The position numbers and the translations under genes were made by a program. Source: a virus. Taken from it: a DNA stretch of 58,613 bases. The stretch spans positions 1 through 58,613 of IMG/VR virus record IMGVR_UViG_3300005527_003647. The stretch is one strand, 5' to 3'. The stretch's first letter is position 1; each line of letters opens with the position of its first letter. The notes beneath the pieces are model-generated. The model searched no databases. It was not told the DNA's origin and saw nothing but the letters and a program-made list of their open reading frames with translations. This document shows positions 9,067-20,126 of the stretch, in pieces.

Positions 9067-10407
9067 ATGTCATCAATAATAACGAACACCTTTTCTACTT
9101 TACTCGCACAACAATTCATAAATTTATTGGATGTTGGTGCGAATACGTACTTGCCCTTAAATCGAAGGTCTTATCTTTTTGCGACTATTGGCAAACAAAC
9201 GCCTTGGAATCAAGGTGACACTCCTCCTGTTTCTCCCGGACAATCCACCAGAGATTTGATTGAATATTACAATAGGGGTATTGTAGCGAAGGTAATTCAA
9301 TTAGACAATGTTTCTTTCGTGGTTCCGAGGTATAATTGGCAATCCGGAACGGTGTATTCTAGATATGGTTGTACAGTTTGTCCTATTGGAACACCATTTT
9401 ATGTTTTAAATTCTAAAAATCAAGTTTTCAAATGTTTAGATAATAATAATAGTATTGCATCTACGGATGAACCTGAATTATTTTTATCTGCGACTTCTTT
9501 AGAAGAACCATTTTTTATAACTTCTGACGGATATAAATGGAAGTATTTGTACACTATAAGTTCTGATCAAAAACAAAAATTTTTAAATCAAGATTGGATG
9601 CCGGTTGCTTATAATAGATTTGTTAGAGCAACTGCAATTAATAGAAGTATTGATATCGTTAGAATAGGAAATGCTGGAAACAATTATGTTGATGGTCCAA
9701 CACAAAGTATAATTACTATTGTTGGTGATGGAACCGATGCCGTTTTAAAAGCAAATGTTGTTGGTGGAAATGTAGTAAATATCGTTATTCAAAATAGAGG
9801 AAAAGATTATACCACAGCTAACTTAATATTTACTGATGTTGCGGGTGGCATAGGAACTGGTGCTTCAGCTAATGTAGTTTTATCTCCGCAAAATGGACAT
9901 GGTTATGATCCGGTTGAAGAACTTTATGCAAATACTGTAATGTTTAATGTCGATTTTGATGGTAGTGTTGGTGGAATTTTTCCATCAGAAAATGAATTTA
10001 GAGAAGTTTCCTTAGTATACAATCCTTATATTAATAATACTGAGACATTGGCTTCAGCTGATACATATACACTTTATAGTAAAGTTTTAGTGTCGCCTGG
10101 TGTTGGAGATTATAATAACGATGAAGTTATTATACAAGGTGACACTTTAGAAAATTCCACATTTAGTGCTGAAGTCATTTCATTTGATGAGGGTACTAAT
10201 GTTATGTACCTTAATAATTTAAAAGGAACTTTTACACCCAATCAACCAGTAAAAGGATTGAGTAGTGGTTCAATACGAATAGGAATTAATGTAACAAACC
10301 CATCTTTAGAATTATATTCAGGAAAAATATTATTTGTTTCAAATAAAGTTCCTGTAACTAGAGATCCAGACCAAACAGATAGAATTAGATTTATTTTAAG
10401 TTTCTAA
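9067..10407 (+). CDS. 8: Baseplate wedge subunit gp8
   Basis: Hallmarks of gp8 are visible: 'YLFATIGKQTPWNQGD' near residue 37 (T4: FITFGRSEPWS), 'VVPRYNW', the 'GYKWKYLYTIS' strand (T4: GYVWEYLFEI), 'ENEFREVSLVYNPYI' and a terminal 'IRFILSF' (T4: INILFTF). gp8 bridges wedge proteins near gp7 and gp10. At 446 residues it is about 110 longer than T4 gp8; the extra length is a beta module (about residues 198-280) with 'GNAGNNYVDGPT' and 'NRGKDYTTANLIF' units shared with gp6 and the neighbouring proteins. A 'gataaata' sequence overlaps the upstream stop codon. Confidence 0.85.
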   Translation: MSSIITNTFSTLLAQQFINLLDVGANTYLPLNRRSYLFATIGKQTPWNQGDTPPVSPGQSTRDLIEYYNRGIVAKVIQLDNVSFVVPRYNWQSGTVYSRYGCTVCPIGTPFYVLNSKNQVFKCLDNNNSIASTDEPELFLSATSLEEPFFITSDGYKWKYLYTISSDQKQKFLNQDWMPVAYNRFVRATAINRSIDIVRIGNAGNNYVDGPTQSIITIVGDGTDAVLKANVVGGNVVNIVIQNRGKDYTTANLIFTDVAGGIGTGASANVVLSPQNGHGYDPVEELYANTVMFNVDFDGSVGGIFPSENEFREVSLVYNPYINNTETLASADTYTLYSKVLVSPGVGDYNNDEVIIQGDTLENSTFSAEVISFDEGTNVMYLNNLKGTFTPNQPVKGLSSGSIRIGINVTNPSLELYSGKILFVSNKVPVTRDPDQTDRIRFILSF

Positions 10408-10418
10408 AAGAGGAATAA

Positions 10419-13400
10419 ATGACTAAGCTTTTTAATTACGATCCATATAATGACGATTTTGATGAAGATAAAAATTTTATGCGAGTTCTTTTTCGCCCAG
10501 GATATTCCTTGCAGGCGAGAGAACTTACTCAATTACAAACAATCTTGTCCAATCAAATTGAAAAGTTTGGTAATCACATATTTAAAAATGGAAGTCCAAT
10601 AACTGGAGGTAAAATTTCCCTAGATGATAGAGCTTATTATCTAATTCTAAAGGGTCAATATAGTGGTCAAGATATTGTTTTGGAAAACTTTTTGGACAAA
10701 ACTATTGTTTCTTATAATTCATCTAAAGTAATTAGAGCCAAAGTTATAGCTATAGATAATTCAACAATTTTTCCTATTTTAATTGTAAAATATTTAAGTG
10801 GAGATTTTTTTGCAGAAGGCGATGAATTAAAAGTCTATGGACAAAATATTTTTGCTGAATTGGAAGATGCAAATGCTACAGGACGTTCTTATGTAGCTAG
10901 TATACAGGAAGGTGTTTATTACTTTAAAGGACAATTTGTAAAAGTTAGTCCTCAATTTTTAGTATTAGAAACATATTATAGATTAGGTTTAAACACAGAA
11001 ACAATTAACAAACAACCTTCTTATAGAATAGGTATTGAATTTGATGAATTGGTTATTGATGAAATTGATGATGTTTCTTTATTAGACCCAGCACAAGGTT
11101 CGTTCAATTATCAAGCACCTGGTGCAACAAGGTTTAAAATTAATACCATATTGAGTAAGAGAACATTAGATTCTGCTGATGAATCTTCTTTTTTCGAAGT
11201 TATCCGAATTGTTGATGGGGTAAAAACAAAAGAAATTGATTATCCTATTTACAATGAAATTGATAAGACTTTAGCAAGAAGAACATTTGACGAATCTGGT
11301 AATTATACTGTTGATCCTTTTGTAATATCTCTAGAAGAAGAATACGTAGATACATCAAATAATAATTACGTTGATCCTAATTATTTTACAGCATCATTGG
11401 ATCCAGGTAAAGCATATGTCGGCGGTTATGAGGTACAAACAATAGCTCCAACAAAATTACAAGTGTCTAGAGGAAGAGCCACAGCTAGTATTAATGACTA
11501 TGATTTACCCACAAATTATTCGAGTTATGTCCATGTAGCAAACGTATATGGAACCTTAGTTATATCCAACTTTGAACTTTTGGATATACATTGTGCAAAT
11601 CATGCCAGTGTTAGTGTTGCTTCTACGACAGAATATAATTCTTCAAAAATTGGTACAGTTCGTGCCAATATGATAAAATATAACAAATCTTCTAATCCCG
11701 ATCTAGGCACAACCCATCAGTTTACAGTTAATCTTTTTGATGCAAATACTTCTTCAATAACAGGAAGTGTAGCTTCTTCTGGATCTACTAATACCGTTAT
11801 AGTCTTACCTTCATCTTTTGCACAACTTCCAGCAAACAGTTATTTGGGAATGTTTTTTAGTATTAAAGATGGAGCAGGATTAAATTTAGCACCAGTTAGA
11901 ATTAAAGAATCGAGTGGATCGTCAAAAACAATTACGTTATCTTCAGCTTTACCTTTTGTTCCTTCTTCAAACGCATTTTCAATTGATTCGGATTTTAAAT
12001 TTGCAGAATCATTAATAAAAAGAAGTGGTTCAAAAATTTTTGGTGCTGATATAACAGATGATTCTAAAACTAACGATGATAATAAGTATGCTTTTATTAC
12101 TGAACCTAACAGACAAGGATTAATTTTTGATGTTCCTTTTGACGCTATTAAGGAAGATACAATAACAAATTTTGATTTTTTTGCAAGAAAAGTCTATAGC
12201 GATAAGACATCAAGTGGTTCAGGAATTATTACTTTAGCACCGGAGGGCACTGACACCTTTGCATTTGCTGGTACTCCAGGAACTTTATCTGACAGCGTTA
12301 TTTTAGATAATATAATTTGTTTTATTCGACCTGATACTTCTGGAGGAATTCCAAGTATAGCACCAAATACTGTTTTAAGTTTAGCTAATAATGAATATAC
12401 CGTATCAGCTATAAGTAGCACTGAAATTAGAGTCAATTTTGATCCTACAAACACAGGACTTTTTGGTGGTATTAGAGCAGATTTTATAGTAACAACTAAA
12501 GTGAATAATGCGGAAAATGGATCAACTGGAGCTATACGATCAAAAGTTTTATACCCATTATCTGTAAGTAAACATGAAAAAGTAGCTTATATGATTGATA
12601 CTACAACGGGTTTAACTTCACTTAATACTGGAACAACTACTGCTTTTTCTGGAGGATATGTTTTTCCAGAGTTGGGTGTAACTTATTTTGATAATGAAAC
12701 GGGAGCGGGAGATGCCGGTACAGTTAAGAAATTAAAAACTCCAGGAGTTCCTGTTAGTTTACAAGTACCTGACGTATTAGAAATTGTAAAAATTATAGAT
12801 TCGAGAACAATTACTGGTAACATTACAACAGCAATGTTGACTGATCCACTTTATGACGTAACTAATAGATATGAATTTGATAACGGACAAAGAAAAACTC
12901 ATTATGATCACGCAACAATCAAATTAAAAAGAGGATTTAGTTCTCCTGTTGGCAGTTCAATTTATGTTATGTATAATTATTTGAGTCATGGATCAGCACC
13001 ATCTCCTCAAAATGATGGATTATTTACTGTAGATTCTTATTTGAACGAAACTTCGGATATTACATATGCAACTATAAGTAAGTTTGTCGATAAATCTACT
13101 GGAAAAATTTTATCTGGAAGAGCTTCTTTTGATTTTAGACCAACTAGAGGTATTGCTCAAAATACTTTGTCTGGAGCGGTTTGTCCGGATCCTGATGAAA
13201 TTGCAGAAGTTTCTTTTGAAAATTATTTAAGTAGGGTTGATAAAGTAGTTGTAAAACCATCAAAAGAGATGGCTATTATTGAGGGACAATCTGCTGTTAA
13301 ACCTTTGATTCCTCCACATGATATAACTGATATGTTACTTTACACCCTGTATATACCCCCGTATACAGAAAATGTAAAAGATGTTCGTGTAGATTTCCAA

Positions 13401-16400
13401 AATAATCGTAGATTTACCATGAGGGACATTGGTGCGTTTGAAAATAGAATTAAAGGATTGGAATATTATGTCTCTTTAAATTCTTTAGAAAAAAATGCTA
13501 ATGATTCTAAAATATTAGATGCTAATGGACTCGAAAGATCAAAATATGGAATTTTAGTTGACAATTTTACTTCAACTAGCGTTCAAGCTAATTATGGTGA
13601 TGTAGGTTTTGATAATAGAAATAAAGTAGAAGATGGAGAATTAAAGCCAGCTTCTTTAATGAGTACGACTAAACTCCTATGGTCGGAAAGTACTTCTTCT
13701 GGTAGTTATAAGGTTGTGGGTACAAATACTCAAAAATCTTTGATTATGAATTATACTTCCACAAAATTTGCCGATCAACCATATGCAACTAAAACTATTC
13801 CTATTGCTAGTGCTCTTTATGGTAATTTTAATGGAACGTTAAAACTTTTCCCAGAGTTTACGAGTGACCATGATACTAGTGTTACAGCTAAAGTTACTTT
13901 AAACTCGGTTCAAGGATTAGAAGATGCCTTTAATTTCGTTGATGATAGATTAAATTACGTAGCTGAACAGAATCCAACTTGGCTAAGTGACAAAGATAGT
14001 CCTTTTGCAAAAGTTCCAGATTCTTCTTGGTTTGAAACAAAAACCACAGTTGAAAATAAGACAGTACAAATTAATAGAAATACAAATGGTAATTTACAAA
14101 CCACTACTGATCAAGTTTATGTTAAAACAGGAGCAACATTAAGTGCAGATCAGATTGGTGTGTCAACATCAAAACAGGATTTAGGATCTTATATTACAGA
14201 CACAGCAATAAATCCTTTCTTAAAACCTAGAGGTATAGTTTTTATAGGATCTTCTTTAAGACCTAAAACGAGATTTTATTCGTATTTTGATGGCACATTA
14301 GTTGATAACTACACTATCGTTCCATCAAAAGTTACTTTAACTCAGAATACTCCATTTAAATCTGGAGAAATGGTTTTAATTGCCAATACAAATGCTGAAT
14401 TATCAACTCATATAGATAATTATGCTTTAGATACTGGAATATACCATTTAGGTGTTTGTGCCGTTTCTGAAGTGGGATCAGCTAATGTTTCTATAGTAAA
14501 TGAAAGTAGTTTGTCATTGAGTGGAAAATATGTATATGGTCTAGATTCGAAAGAAACTAAAATTATTAGTTCAGTATTAGATCATCGTTGTGGAAATACA
14601 AAATCGGTAACATCCAGTACAATTACATTAGCTGCAGATGCTCCAAGTGTAGACATTACTGGCAACACAGTAAGTTTGGTTAGAATTCAAACTACTGACG
14701 CTGATGTAAATCCTGCAACTGGAATTGGTTCCACTTACACAATTACTGCTTATAATACTACTACTAAAGTAGCTACAGTATCAGGAACAATACCTTCCTC
14801 CGAAGTAGGAAAAACATTTTCTTATAGTATAGGAACGAATGTTTCAAATAAAGCTGGCCAAATTGGTGGAATATTTTATCCACCACAAGCCACTTTCTTA
14901 AGTGGAGAAAGAGTTTATAGATTAACGGAGTCTTTCAATAACTCTTATGATAAAGATGCAATTTCTTTTGCCGATAAAAATTTTGTATCATCAGGTATAA
15001 CAACAACAAAAACTTCTTTAGTTGATACCGTATACAATATTGGAATAAGTAATCAAATTGTAGGAACTGTTACTTCACCATTGTTACAATCGACAACAGT
15101 TACAAGTACAATAACAAGCACTTGGAGAGTCGATCCATTAGCACAAACATTTTTTGTGGATGAACAAACTTACCCACATGGATTGTATTTGGAGAGTGTA
15201 AATTTATTCTTTAGTGCTAAGGATGATGAAAACCTTCCAGTCAGAGTGCAAATTAGACCTACAGTAAATGGTACACCTTCTTTTGATTATTGGTATCCTG
15301 AATCTGTAGTTGAAAAATATCCTAGTGAAATAATTGTCTCAAACACACCTAGTATTAATGATAGTGCTACCAAAAATGTTTTTACTTTTAGTTCACCAGT
15401 ATTTTTAAAACCAGGATTATATGCTGTTGTTATATTAACTGATTCTCCAGATTATGTTGTTTGGACAGCAGAAAAGGGACAAACAACATTAACTAATCAA
15501 ACTGTTTCTGTTAACCCTTATGTTGGCACTTTGTATAAATCACAAAATGCTATGGAATATGTTCCATATCTAAATGAAGATTTAATGTTTGAATTGAATC
15601 GTTGTGTTTTCAATACAAGTTCTGCAACATTTTTATTACAGAGTGAGAAACAAGATTCAAAAATTTATATTGATAGATTTAGATTGTTGGAGAAGTCTAT
15701 TACAACACAATCTAGTTCTCCAATATCAATTTCTTACTCAGTTATTACTAAACCAGTAAATTCATCGAAAGAAACAATTTATAGAAATATAACACCGTCT
15801 ACAATTTATAGTATGGGAGATGACACCTTCTATTCTATAGGTAATAGAAGAAAAGAGTTACTAGATAAAAATGATTTTACAGTAAGATTAGAAATTTCAA
15901 CTTCAAACGATGCTGTGACTCCTTTAGTTTCTTTAGAGAGTTTATATGTAAATACTTGGGAAAACTTTATTGATAATGGTGAAATTAATCCTGAAGATTT
16001 TAATATTATTGTAGCTGGTGCAAAGTACTCAAATGCTAATGTGCTTACTGTTATTTCTTCCACAGGAGAAGGCGCAAATGTTGAAATAGTTGTAAATAAT
16101 AGTACAGATGGAAATGTGGTTCGAATGAATGTCGCTTCATCTGGTATAGGATATGTTGATGACTTTTATATTTCATATCCACATACATCAAACAGTTCAA
16201 CTGTAACAGCTAATGCCTCTATTGTATTAAATAGTGAATTTGATAGTTCTGGTGGACCATGTTTGGCGAGATATATTACTAAACCTATTATTTTGACAGA
16301 CGGATTTGATGCTGGTGATTTGAGGGTATTCTTATCTGCCAATAAACCTGTTGGAACAGAAATTCATGTTTTCTATAAAATTTTATCTAGTTCTGATATT

Positions 16401-16658
16401 ATAAGTTTTTCCGATAGACCTTATGGTAAATTTGAATGTTTGAATCCTAGTGTTAGTGGCGCAATAGATGAAACTGAATTTAGAGAATATGAATACCGAC
16501 CTTCTCTAACAAGTGACGAATTGACTTACACTTCTGATGCTGGAGTTATTTACGACACATTCAAAACATTTGCAATAAAGATTGTTATGACTTCGCGTGA
16601 TCCTTCGGTAATACCGAGGGTTAAAGATTTAAGAATAATTGCTTTGCCAGCAGGATAA
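10419..16658 (+). CDS. Giant baseplate/fibre-anchor protein (DUF4815-like, 2079 aa)
   Basis: The N-terminus reads 'NYDPYNDDFDEDKNFMRVLF' followed by 'RPGYSLQARELTQLQTILSN' and 'FGNHIFKNGSPITGG'. This matches the widespread tail-associated family I know as DUF4815, found in marine T4-like phages at the baseplate-fibre junction. The body is long and beta-rich with no catalytic motif or membrane segment. Near residues 1865-1935 it carries another copy of the Gly-Tyr beta module (AGAKYSNANV, SSGIGYVDD). The C-terminus ends in a 'KTFAIKIVMTSRDPSVIPRV' strand. A good 'agagga' ribosome site precedes ATG 10419. Likely role: attaches long fibres to the wedge, in the gp9/gp10 position. Confidence 0.78.
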   Translation: MTKLFNYDPYNDDFDEDKNFMRVLFRPGYSLQARELTQLQTILSNQIEKFGNHIFKNGSPITGGKISLDDRAYYLILKGQYSGQDIVLENFLDKTIVSYNSSKVIRAKVIAIDNSTIFPILIVKYLSGDFFAEGDELKVYGQNIFAELEDANATGRSYVASIQEGVYYFKGQFVKVSPQFLVLETYYRLGLNTETINKQPSYRIGIEFDELVIDEIDDVSLLDPAQGSFNYQAPGATRFKINTILSKRTLDSADESSFFEVIRIVDGVKTKEIDYPIYNEIDKTLARRTFDESGNYTVDPFVISLEEEYVDTSNNNYVDPNYFTASLDPGKAYVGGYEVQTIAPTKLQVSRGRATASINDYDLPTNYSSYVHVANVYGTLVISNFELLDIHCANHASVSVASTTEYNSSKIGTVRANMIKYNKSSNPDLGTTHQFTVNLFDANTSSITGSVASSGSTNTVIVLPSSFAQLPANSYLGMFFSIKDGAGLNLAPVRIKESSGSSKTITLSSALPFVPSSNAFSIDSDFKFAESLIKRSGSKIFGADITDDSKTNDDNKYAFITEPNRQGLIFDVPFDAIKEDTITNFDFFARKVYSDKTSSGSGIITLAPEGTDTFAFAGTPGTLSDSVILDNIICFIRPDTSGGIPSIAPNTVLSLANNEYTVSAISSTEIRVNFDPTNTGLFGGIRADFIVTTKVNNAENGSTGAIRSKVLYPLSVSKHEKVAYMIDTTTGLTSLNTGTTTAFSGGYVFPELGVTYFDNETGAGDAGTVKKLKTPGVPVSLQVPDVLEIVKIIDSRTITGNITTAMLTDPLYDVTNRYEFDNGQRKTHYDHATIKLKRGFSSPVGSSIYVMYNYLSHGSAPSPQNDGLFTVDSYLNETSDITYATISKFVDKSTGKILSGRASFDFRPTRGIAQNTLSGAVCPDPDEIAEVSFENYLSRVDKVVVKPSKEMAIIEGQSAVKPLIPPHDITDMLLYTLYIPPYTENVKDVRVDFQNNRRFTMRDIGAFENRIKGLEYYVSLNSLEKNANDSKILDANGLERSKYGILVDNFTSTSVQANYGDVGFDNRNKVEDGELKPASLMSTTKLLWSESTSSGSYKVVGTNTQKSLIMNYTSTKFADQPYATKTIPIASALYGNFNGTLKLFPEFTSDHDTSVTAKVTLNSVQGLEDAFNFVDDRLNYVAEQNPTWLSDKDSPFAKVPDSSWFETKTTVENKTVQINRNTNGNLQTTTDQVYVKTGATLSADQIGVSTSKQDLGSYITDTAINPFLKPRGIVFIGSSLRPKTRFYSYFDGTLVDNYTIVPSKVTLTQNTPFKSGEMVLIANTNAELSTHIDNYALDTGIYHLGVCAVSEVGSANVSIVNESSLSLSGKYVYGLDSKETKIISSVLDHRCGNTKSVTSSTITLAADAPSVDITGNTVSLVRIQTTDADVNPATGIGSTYTITAYNTTTKVATVSGTIPSSEVGKTFSYSIGTNVSNKAGQIGGIFYPPQATFLSGERVYRLTESFNNSYDKDAISFADKNFVSSGITTTKTSLVDTVYNIGISNQIVGTVTSPLLQSTTVTSTITSTWRVDPLAQTFFVDEQTYPHGLYLESVNLFFSAKDDENLPVRVQIRPTVNGTPSFDYWYPESVVEKYPSEIIVSNTPSINDSATKNVFTFSSPVFLKPGLYAVVILTDSPDYVVWTAEKGQTTLTNQTVSVNPYVGTLYKSQNAMEYVPYLNEDLMFELNRCVFNTSSATFLLQSEKQDSKIYIDRFRLLEKSITTQSSSPISISYSVITKPVNSSKETIYRNITPSTIYSMGDDTFYSIGNRRKELLDKNDFTVRLEISTSNDAVTPLVSLESLYVNTWENFIDNGEINPEDFNIIVAGAKYSNANVLTVISSTGEGANVEIVVNNSTDGNVVRMNVASSGIGYVDDFYISYPHTSNSSTVTANASIVLNSEFDSSGGPCLARYITKPIILTDGFDAGDLRVFLSANKPVGTEIHVFYKILSSSDIISFSDRPYGKFECLNPSVSGAIDETEFREYEYRPSLTSDELTYTSDAGVIYDTFKTFAIKIVMTSRDPSVIPRVKDLRIIALPAG

Positions 16659-16661
16659 TAT

Positions 16662-16901
16662 ATGAAAGAAAATCTTTTAAAAGTAGAAGGCGATTTATTC
16701 GTAAAAGATAGGAAAAATGGTGCCATTTTGGCTGTAAATAAAAATATACTCATACAAAATGAAGCTAGAAAAAAAATGGGTAAAAAAATGAGCAGTAATG
16801 ACACTGAGATAAATAACTTAAAATCTAAAATAGAAGAATTATCTAACGATATGACCGAAATCAAATCGTTGTTAAAAACTTTGATTCAAAAGAAGGATTA
16901 A
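16662..16901 (+). CDS. Small structural-operon protein with C-terminal coiled coil (79 aa)
   Basis: The short N-terminal half has a beta-hairpin-like 'VEGDLFVKDRKNGAILAVNK', and the C-terminal half (about residues 45-77) is a clear heptad coiled coil with Leu/Ile at core positions (INNLKSKIEELSNDMTEIKSL). Similar small 'VKDxxTGAIxN plus coiled coil' proteins occur at this place in marine T4-like phages, but I know no proven function; an adaptor or trimerisation role in tail assembly would fit. It lies 3 bases after the giant protein and 9 bases before the first fibre. Confidence 0.6.
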   Translation: MKENLLKVEGDLFVKDRKNGAILAVNKNILIQNEARKKMGKKMSSNDTEINNLKSKIEELSNDMTEIKSLLKTLIQKKD

Positions 16902-16910
16902 TAATTAGAG

Positions 16911-19900
16911 ATGCCTACTTCACTAATACCAATTATTGCCAGAACTAACACTATCGATGAGTGGAGAATTCAAACTAATAAATCTGCTACAGATTTAAAT
17001 GATCTTGGATTCTACACCTACGATAAAGCTCAAGGCACATTACTACTCTCGGGTACCTCCCTATTAAGTATAACAGCTGAAGGAACACCGTTACAAGTAG
17101 CTAACAATGTTTTATTTCAAAGTAGTTTGACTCTTGGTAATACTCTTTTCTTAGGCATTCAATCTTCAGCAACTGGTAATATTATTGCTGGTGGAACAAT
17201 ATCAGTTAGGGGTCCAGGACAATCTCTAAACGTGGCGAATAGTGTTTACGTGGGTAGAGACCTGCAAATTGTTCAAAATGTTTATACCAGTAATGTTATT
17301 GTAAATACTGACATAACCATAGCAAATAATTTAACTGTAACAACAGGAAAATTACGATTGAATGGATCTGGAAATGTATCCTATATTAATACAGGTTCTT
17401 CTTTTACTAAAACGCTATATTCCGATCAAGTATATTCAACAAATGTAAGCACTGCAAACCTATATGCTTTATATGCTAAAGTTGATGTTTTAGATGATTT
17501 GTCTTTTGCTAGAATTATTACTTTAGATAATACTACTACAAATTCTCATATATTAAAAACTAATGCCGCTACTTCAAATTTTTTAACAACTAAAAATTTA
17601 ATAGCCAATGTAACAGCGAACATTGTAAATTTAGAATCGAATGTTGCTGTAATTAACGTAGCAACAATAATTGATGGTAATGTAGTATCTCTAGTTTCAA
17701 ACAATTCTACAATAAACATTTCTACCGTAAATACTTCTACGATATTGACTGGTAATGTAGTTTCATTAGTTTCAAACAATTCTATTTTAAATAATTCCAC
17801 TGTAAATACATCTACGGTGTTGGTTGGTAATGTAGTAACACTTACTTCAAATAGTTCTACTATAAATGTTGCTAGTATCAATTTAGCTTCGATTAATACT
17901 TTAACGACATGGAATATAACTTCCACAAATAGAATTACAGGAAATAGTATTGTAACAAATAATATCGTTTCTTCTACAATTAATACATCTATTTTAAATG
18001 TCACATCAAACTTATGGATGAGTACTGGTTCTTTAACAAGAATTTTTGCACCGAATGATCAGCACGAATCTTTGACTGTTGATGGTAAAACTACTTTAAG
18101 AACTGCATTAATTACTAGTAATTTAACTGTTGAAGGAACTTGGACAGCTCTAGGTGATATTGAGTATGAAGTTGGTGAAATAATTTTAAATAAGAGAACA
18201 CCAACAAACGCTGAAGCGACATTTAGAAATGAAAGACCTATAGGTGATGATGCGTTAATTAGATGGAATGAAGCTGATGATAGATGGACTATTTCGAGAG
18301 GAAATACATATTCTTCCCTCTATGGAATTTTGGATGATAGTTTCTTAAGTTCATCAATAAACAGCACAAGTACTTCAAATGTTGCAACTTCTTTAGCTGT
18401 GAATACAGCCCATTTTGTTGCACAGACTTCGGGTATGTACGCTAACTCAGCATTTGCCGCACAGAATACAACAGGTAGTTATGCTAACTCAGCTTATGCT
18501 CAAGCAAATTTAGCATTTACCGCGGGAGGTGTTATAGCTGGAAGTTATGCCAATTCGGCTTATCATACAGCTAATAGTGGATCATCATATGCGAATTCAG
18601 CTTTCACCCATGCAAATTCATCATTCATTCAAGCCAACACACCATCGCATGTAGCAAATTCTGCAGCACTTTATGCAAATGGTGCGTTCTTAAGGGCAAA
18701 TACACCAACACATGTTGCAAACTCCGCGTCACTTTATGCCAATGCGGCTTTCTCTAAAGCCAATACAGTTGCTACTGATTTAAATGACGTTGCTATTTCT
18801 ACGGCTACAGCTGTACATACTTCAAGTTCTGCATCATTATATGCTAATGGAGCTTTCGCTAAAGCTAATAATTCTTCAGACGCTGTAGCTTTAGATAAAG
18901 CTACTTCTGGATCTGCATATGCTAACTCTGCATTTGCAGCAGCTAATAATGCTGTGCAGAAAGTTGCTCCTACACAGACGATTACTGGTGATCTTACTAT
19001 AACCCGTAGATTAAATACTGCAAATCTTCAATTTGACGGAGATAGTGCTAGATATTTTGGTTCCAATTTTGTATTTAATTCGGATTTAAATCCAAATACA
19101 TCTCCAGGTGAAAATGCTGCTATACAAGTTTATCGAGGAACTAATGCCTCTCCTGCTACATTCCAATGGAATGAAACATTAGATAAGTGGCAATTTGAAG
19201 ATGGTGTAAATGGTTTACATAATTTGGAAGAATTTGCCAATAAAGCAAATAATATTACTGGTGGTGCAACTAATAAAATTCCATATCAAACAAACACTAG
19301 TGCAACACAATTCATTGATGCTCCTGCTGTTGCTAATCGTTTCTTAAAGTGGACAGGAACCGAGTTTACTTGGGCGGATGTTCCTGCTGCTGATTTAAAT
19401 AATTTAAATGCTACCAATTTAACTTCTGGTACTGTGCCGAGTGGTAGACTAACCGGTACTTATAGTATAAACATCAATGGAACAGCATCATCAGCATGTA
19501 CTGCAACTACTGCTAGTTCGGCAACTAGTGCTACAAATGCTACAAATGTTATTGATGGTGGAACTGTTCACACAAACACTATAAGATGTGATGATTTTGC
19601 AAATTTCTATTCGAACGTATTTTTTAGAAGTGGTGGAACAACAACGTCTAGAACTGACCCAAGTAATTTAGCTGCTTTAAAAGTTACTGGTGATGTTGCT
19701 GTTTCTAATGAAGTTTGGGCACTTCAGTTTCAAGGTGTCGCAGTGCGAGCCCTTTACGCTGACTTGGCTGAAAAATATTTGTCCGATAAAAAATATCCTA
19801 CAGGTACCATAATGATGGTTGGTGGCAAAAAAGAAGTTACTGCAGCAAAAGACACCAAAAAACACGCTATCATCGGAATCGTATCGGAGAAACCAGCATA

Positions 19901-20123
19901 CGTAATGAATAATGACTTGAAAAATGGTTTAATAGTTGGACTTAAAGGTCGATTACCTGTTAGAATAATTGGTACTTGTGAAAAGGGTGATTTAATTACT
20001 GTATCTGAAAAGTCTGGTGTAGGTATTTCTATAAAAGAAAATGTAATTTTACCATTTAGAATTATTGCTTTAGAAAATAAAGAAACTGAAGAAGAAGGTT
20101 TAATAGAAGTAGTTATTATGTAA
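16911..20123 (+). CDS. Tail fibre protein 1 with YANSAF heptads and a C-terminal YADLAEKY domain (1070 aa)
   Basis: Domains in order: an N-terminal fibre-attachment region; beta modules; about 25-residue repeats of 'VVSLVSNNS..N.STVNTST' (about residues 255-325); a 'VEGTWTALGD...RWNEADDRWTI' beta module; a block of Ala heptads with YANSAF units (about 505-685); a second 'RRLNTANLQFDGDS...WNETLDKWQF' module; and a C-terminal domain starting 'VRALYADLAEKYLSDKKYPT'. That last motif is typical of phage fibre and neck appendage C-termini, some of which are autoproteolytic chaperone domains; I see no proof of self-cleavage here. The protein is probably a trimeric long or short tail fibre. ATG 16911 lies 13 bases after 'gaagga'. 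Confidence 0.83.
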   Translation: MPTSLIPIIARTNTIDEWRIQTNKSATDLNDLGFYTYDKAQGTLLLSGTSLLSITAEGTPLQVANNVLFQSSLTLGNTLFLGIQSSATGNIIAGGTISVRGPGQSLNVANSVYVGRDLQIVQNVYTSNVIVNTDITIANNLTVTTGKLRLNGSGNVSYINTGSSFTKTLYSDQVYSTNVSTANLYALYAKVDVLDDLSFARIITLDNTTTNSHILKTNAATSNFLTTKNLIANVTANIVNLESNVAVINVATIIDGNVVSLVSNNSTINISTVNTSTILTGNVVSLVSNNSILNNSTVNTSTVLVGNVVTLTSNSSTINVASINLASINTLTTWNITSTNRITGNSIVTNNIVSSTINTSILNVTSNLWMSTGSLTRIFAPNDQHESLTVDGKTTLRTALITSNLTVEGTWTALGDIEYEVGEIILNKRTPTNAEATFRNERPIGDDALIRWNEADDRWTISRGNTYSSLYGILDDSFLSSSINSTSTSNVATSLAVNTAHFVAQTSGMYANSAFAAQNTTGSYANSAYAQANLAFTAGGVIAGSYANSAYHTANSGSSYANSAFTHANSSFIQANTPSHVANSAALYANGAFLRANTPTHVANSASLYANAAFSKANTVATDLNDVAISTATAVHTSSSASLYANGAFAKANNSSDAVALDKATSGSAYANSAFAAANNAVQKVAPTQTITGDLTITRRLNTANLQFDGDSARYFGSNFVFNSDLNPNTSPGENAAIQVYRGTNASPATFQWNETLDKWQFEDGVNGLHNLEEFANKANNITGGATNKIPYQTNTSATQFIDAPAVANRFLKWTGTEFTWADVPAADLNNLNATNLTSGTVPSGRLTGTYSININGTASSACTATTASSATSATNATNVIDGGTVHTNTIRCDDFANFYSNVFFRSGGTTTSRTDPSNLAALKVTGDVAVSNEVWALQFQGVAVRALYADLAEKYLSDKKYPTGTIMMVGGKKEVTAAKDTKKHAIIGIVSEKPAYVMNNDLKNGLIVGLKGRLPVRIIGTCEKGDLITVSEKSGVGISIKENVILPFRIIALENKETEEEGLIEVVIM

Positions 20124-20126
20124 ATT

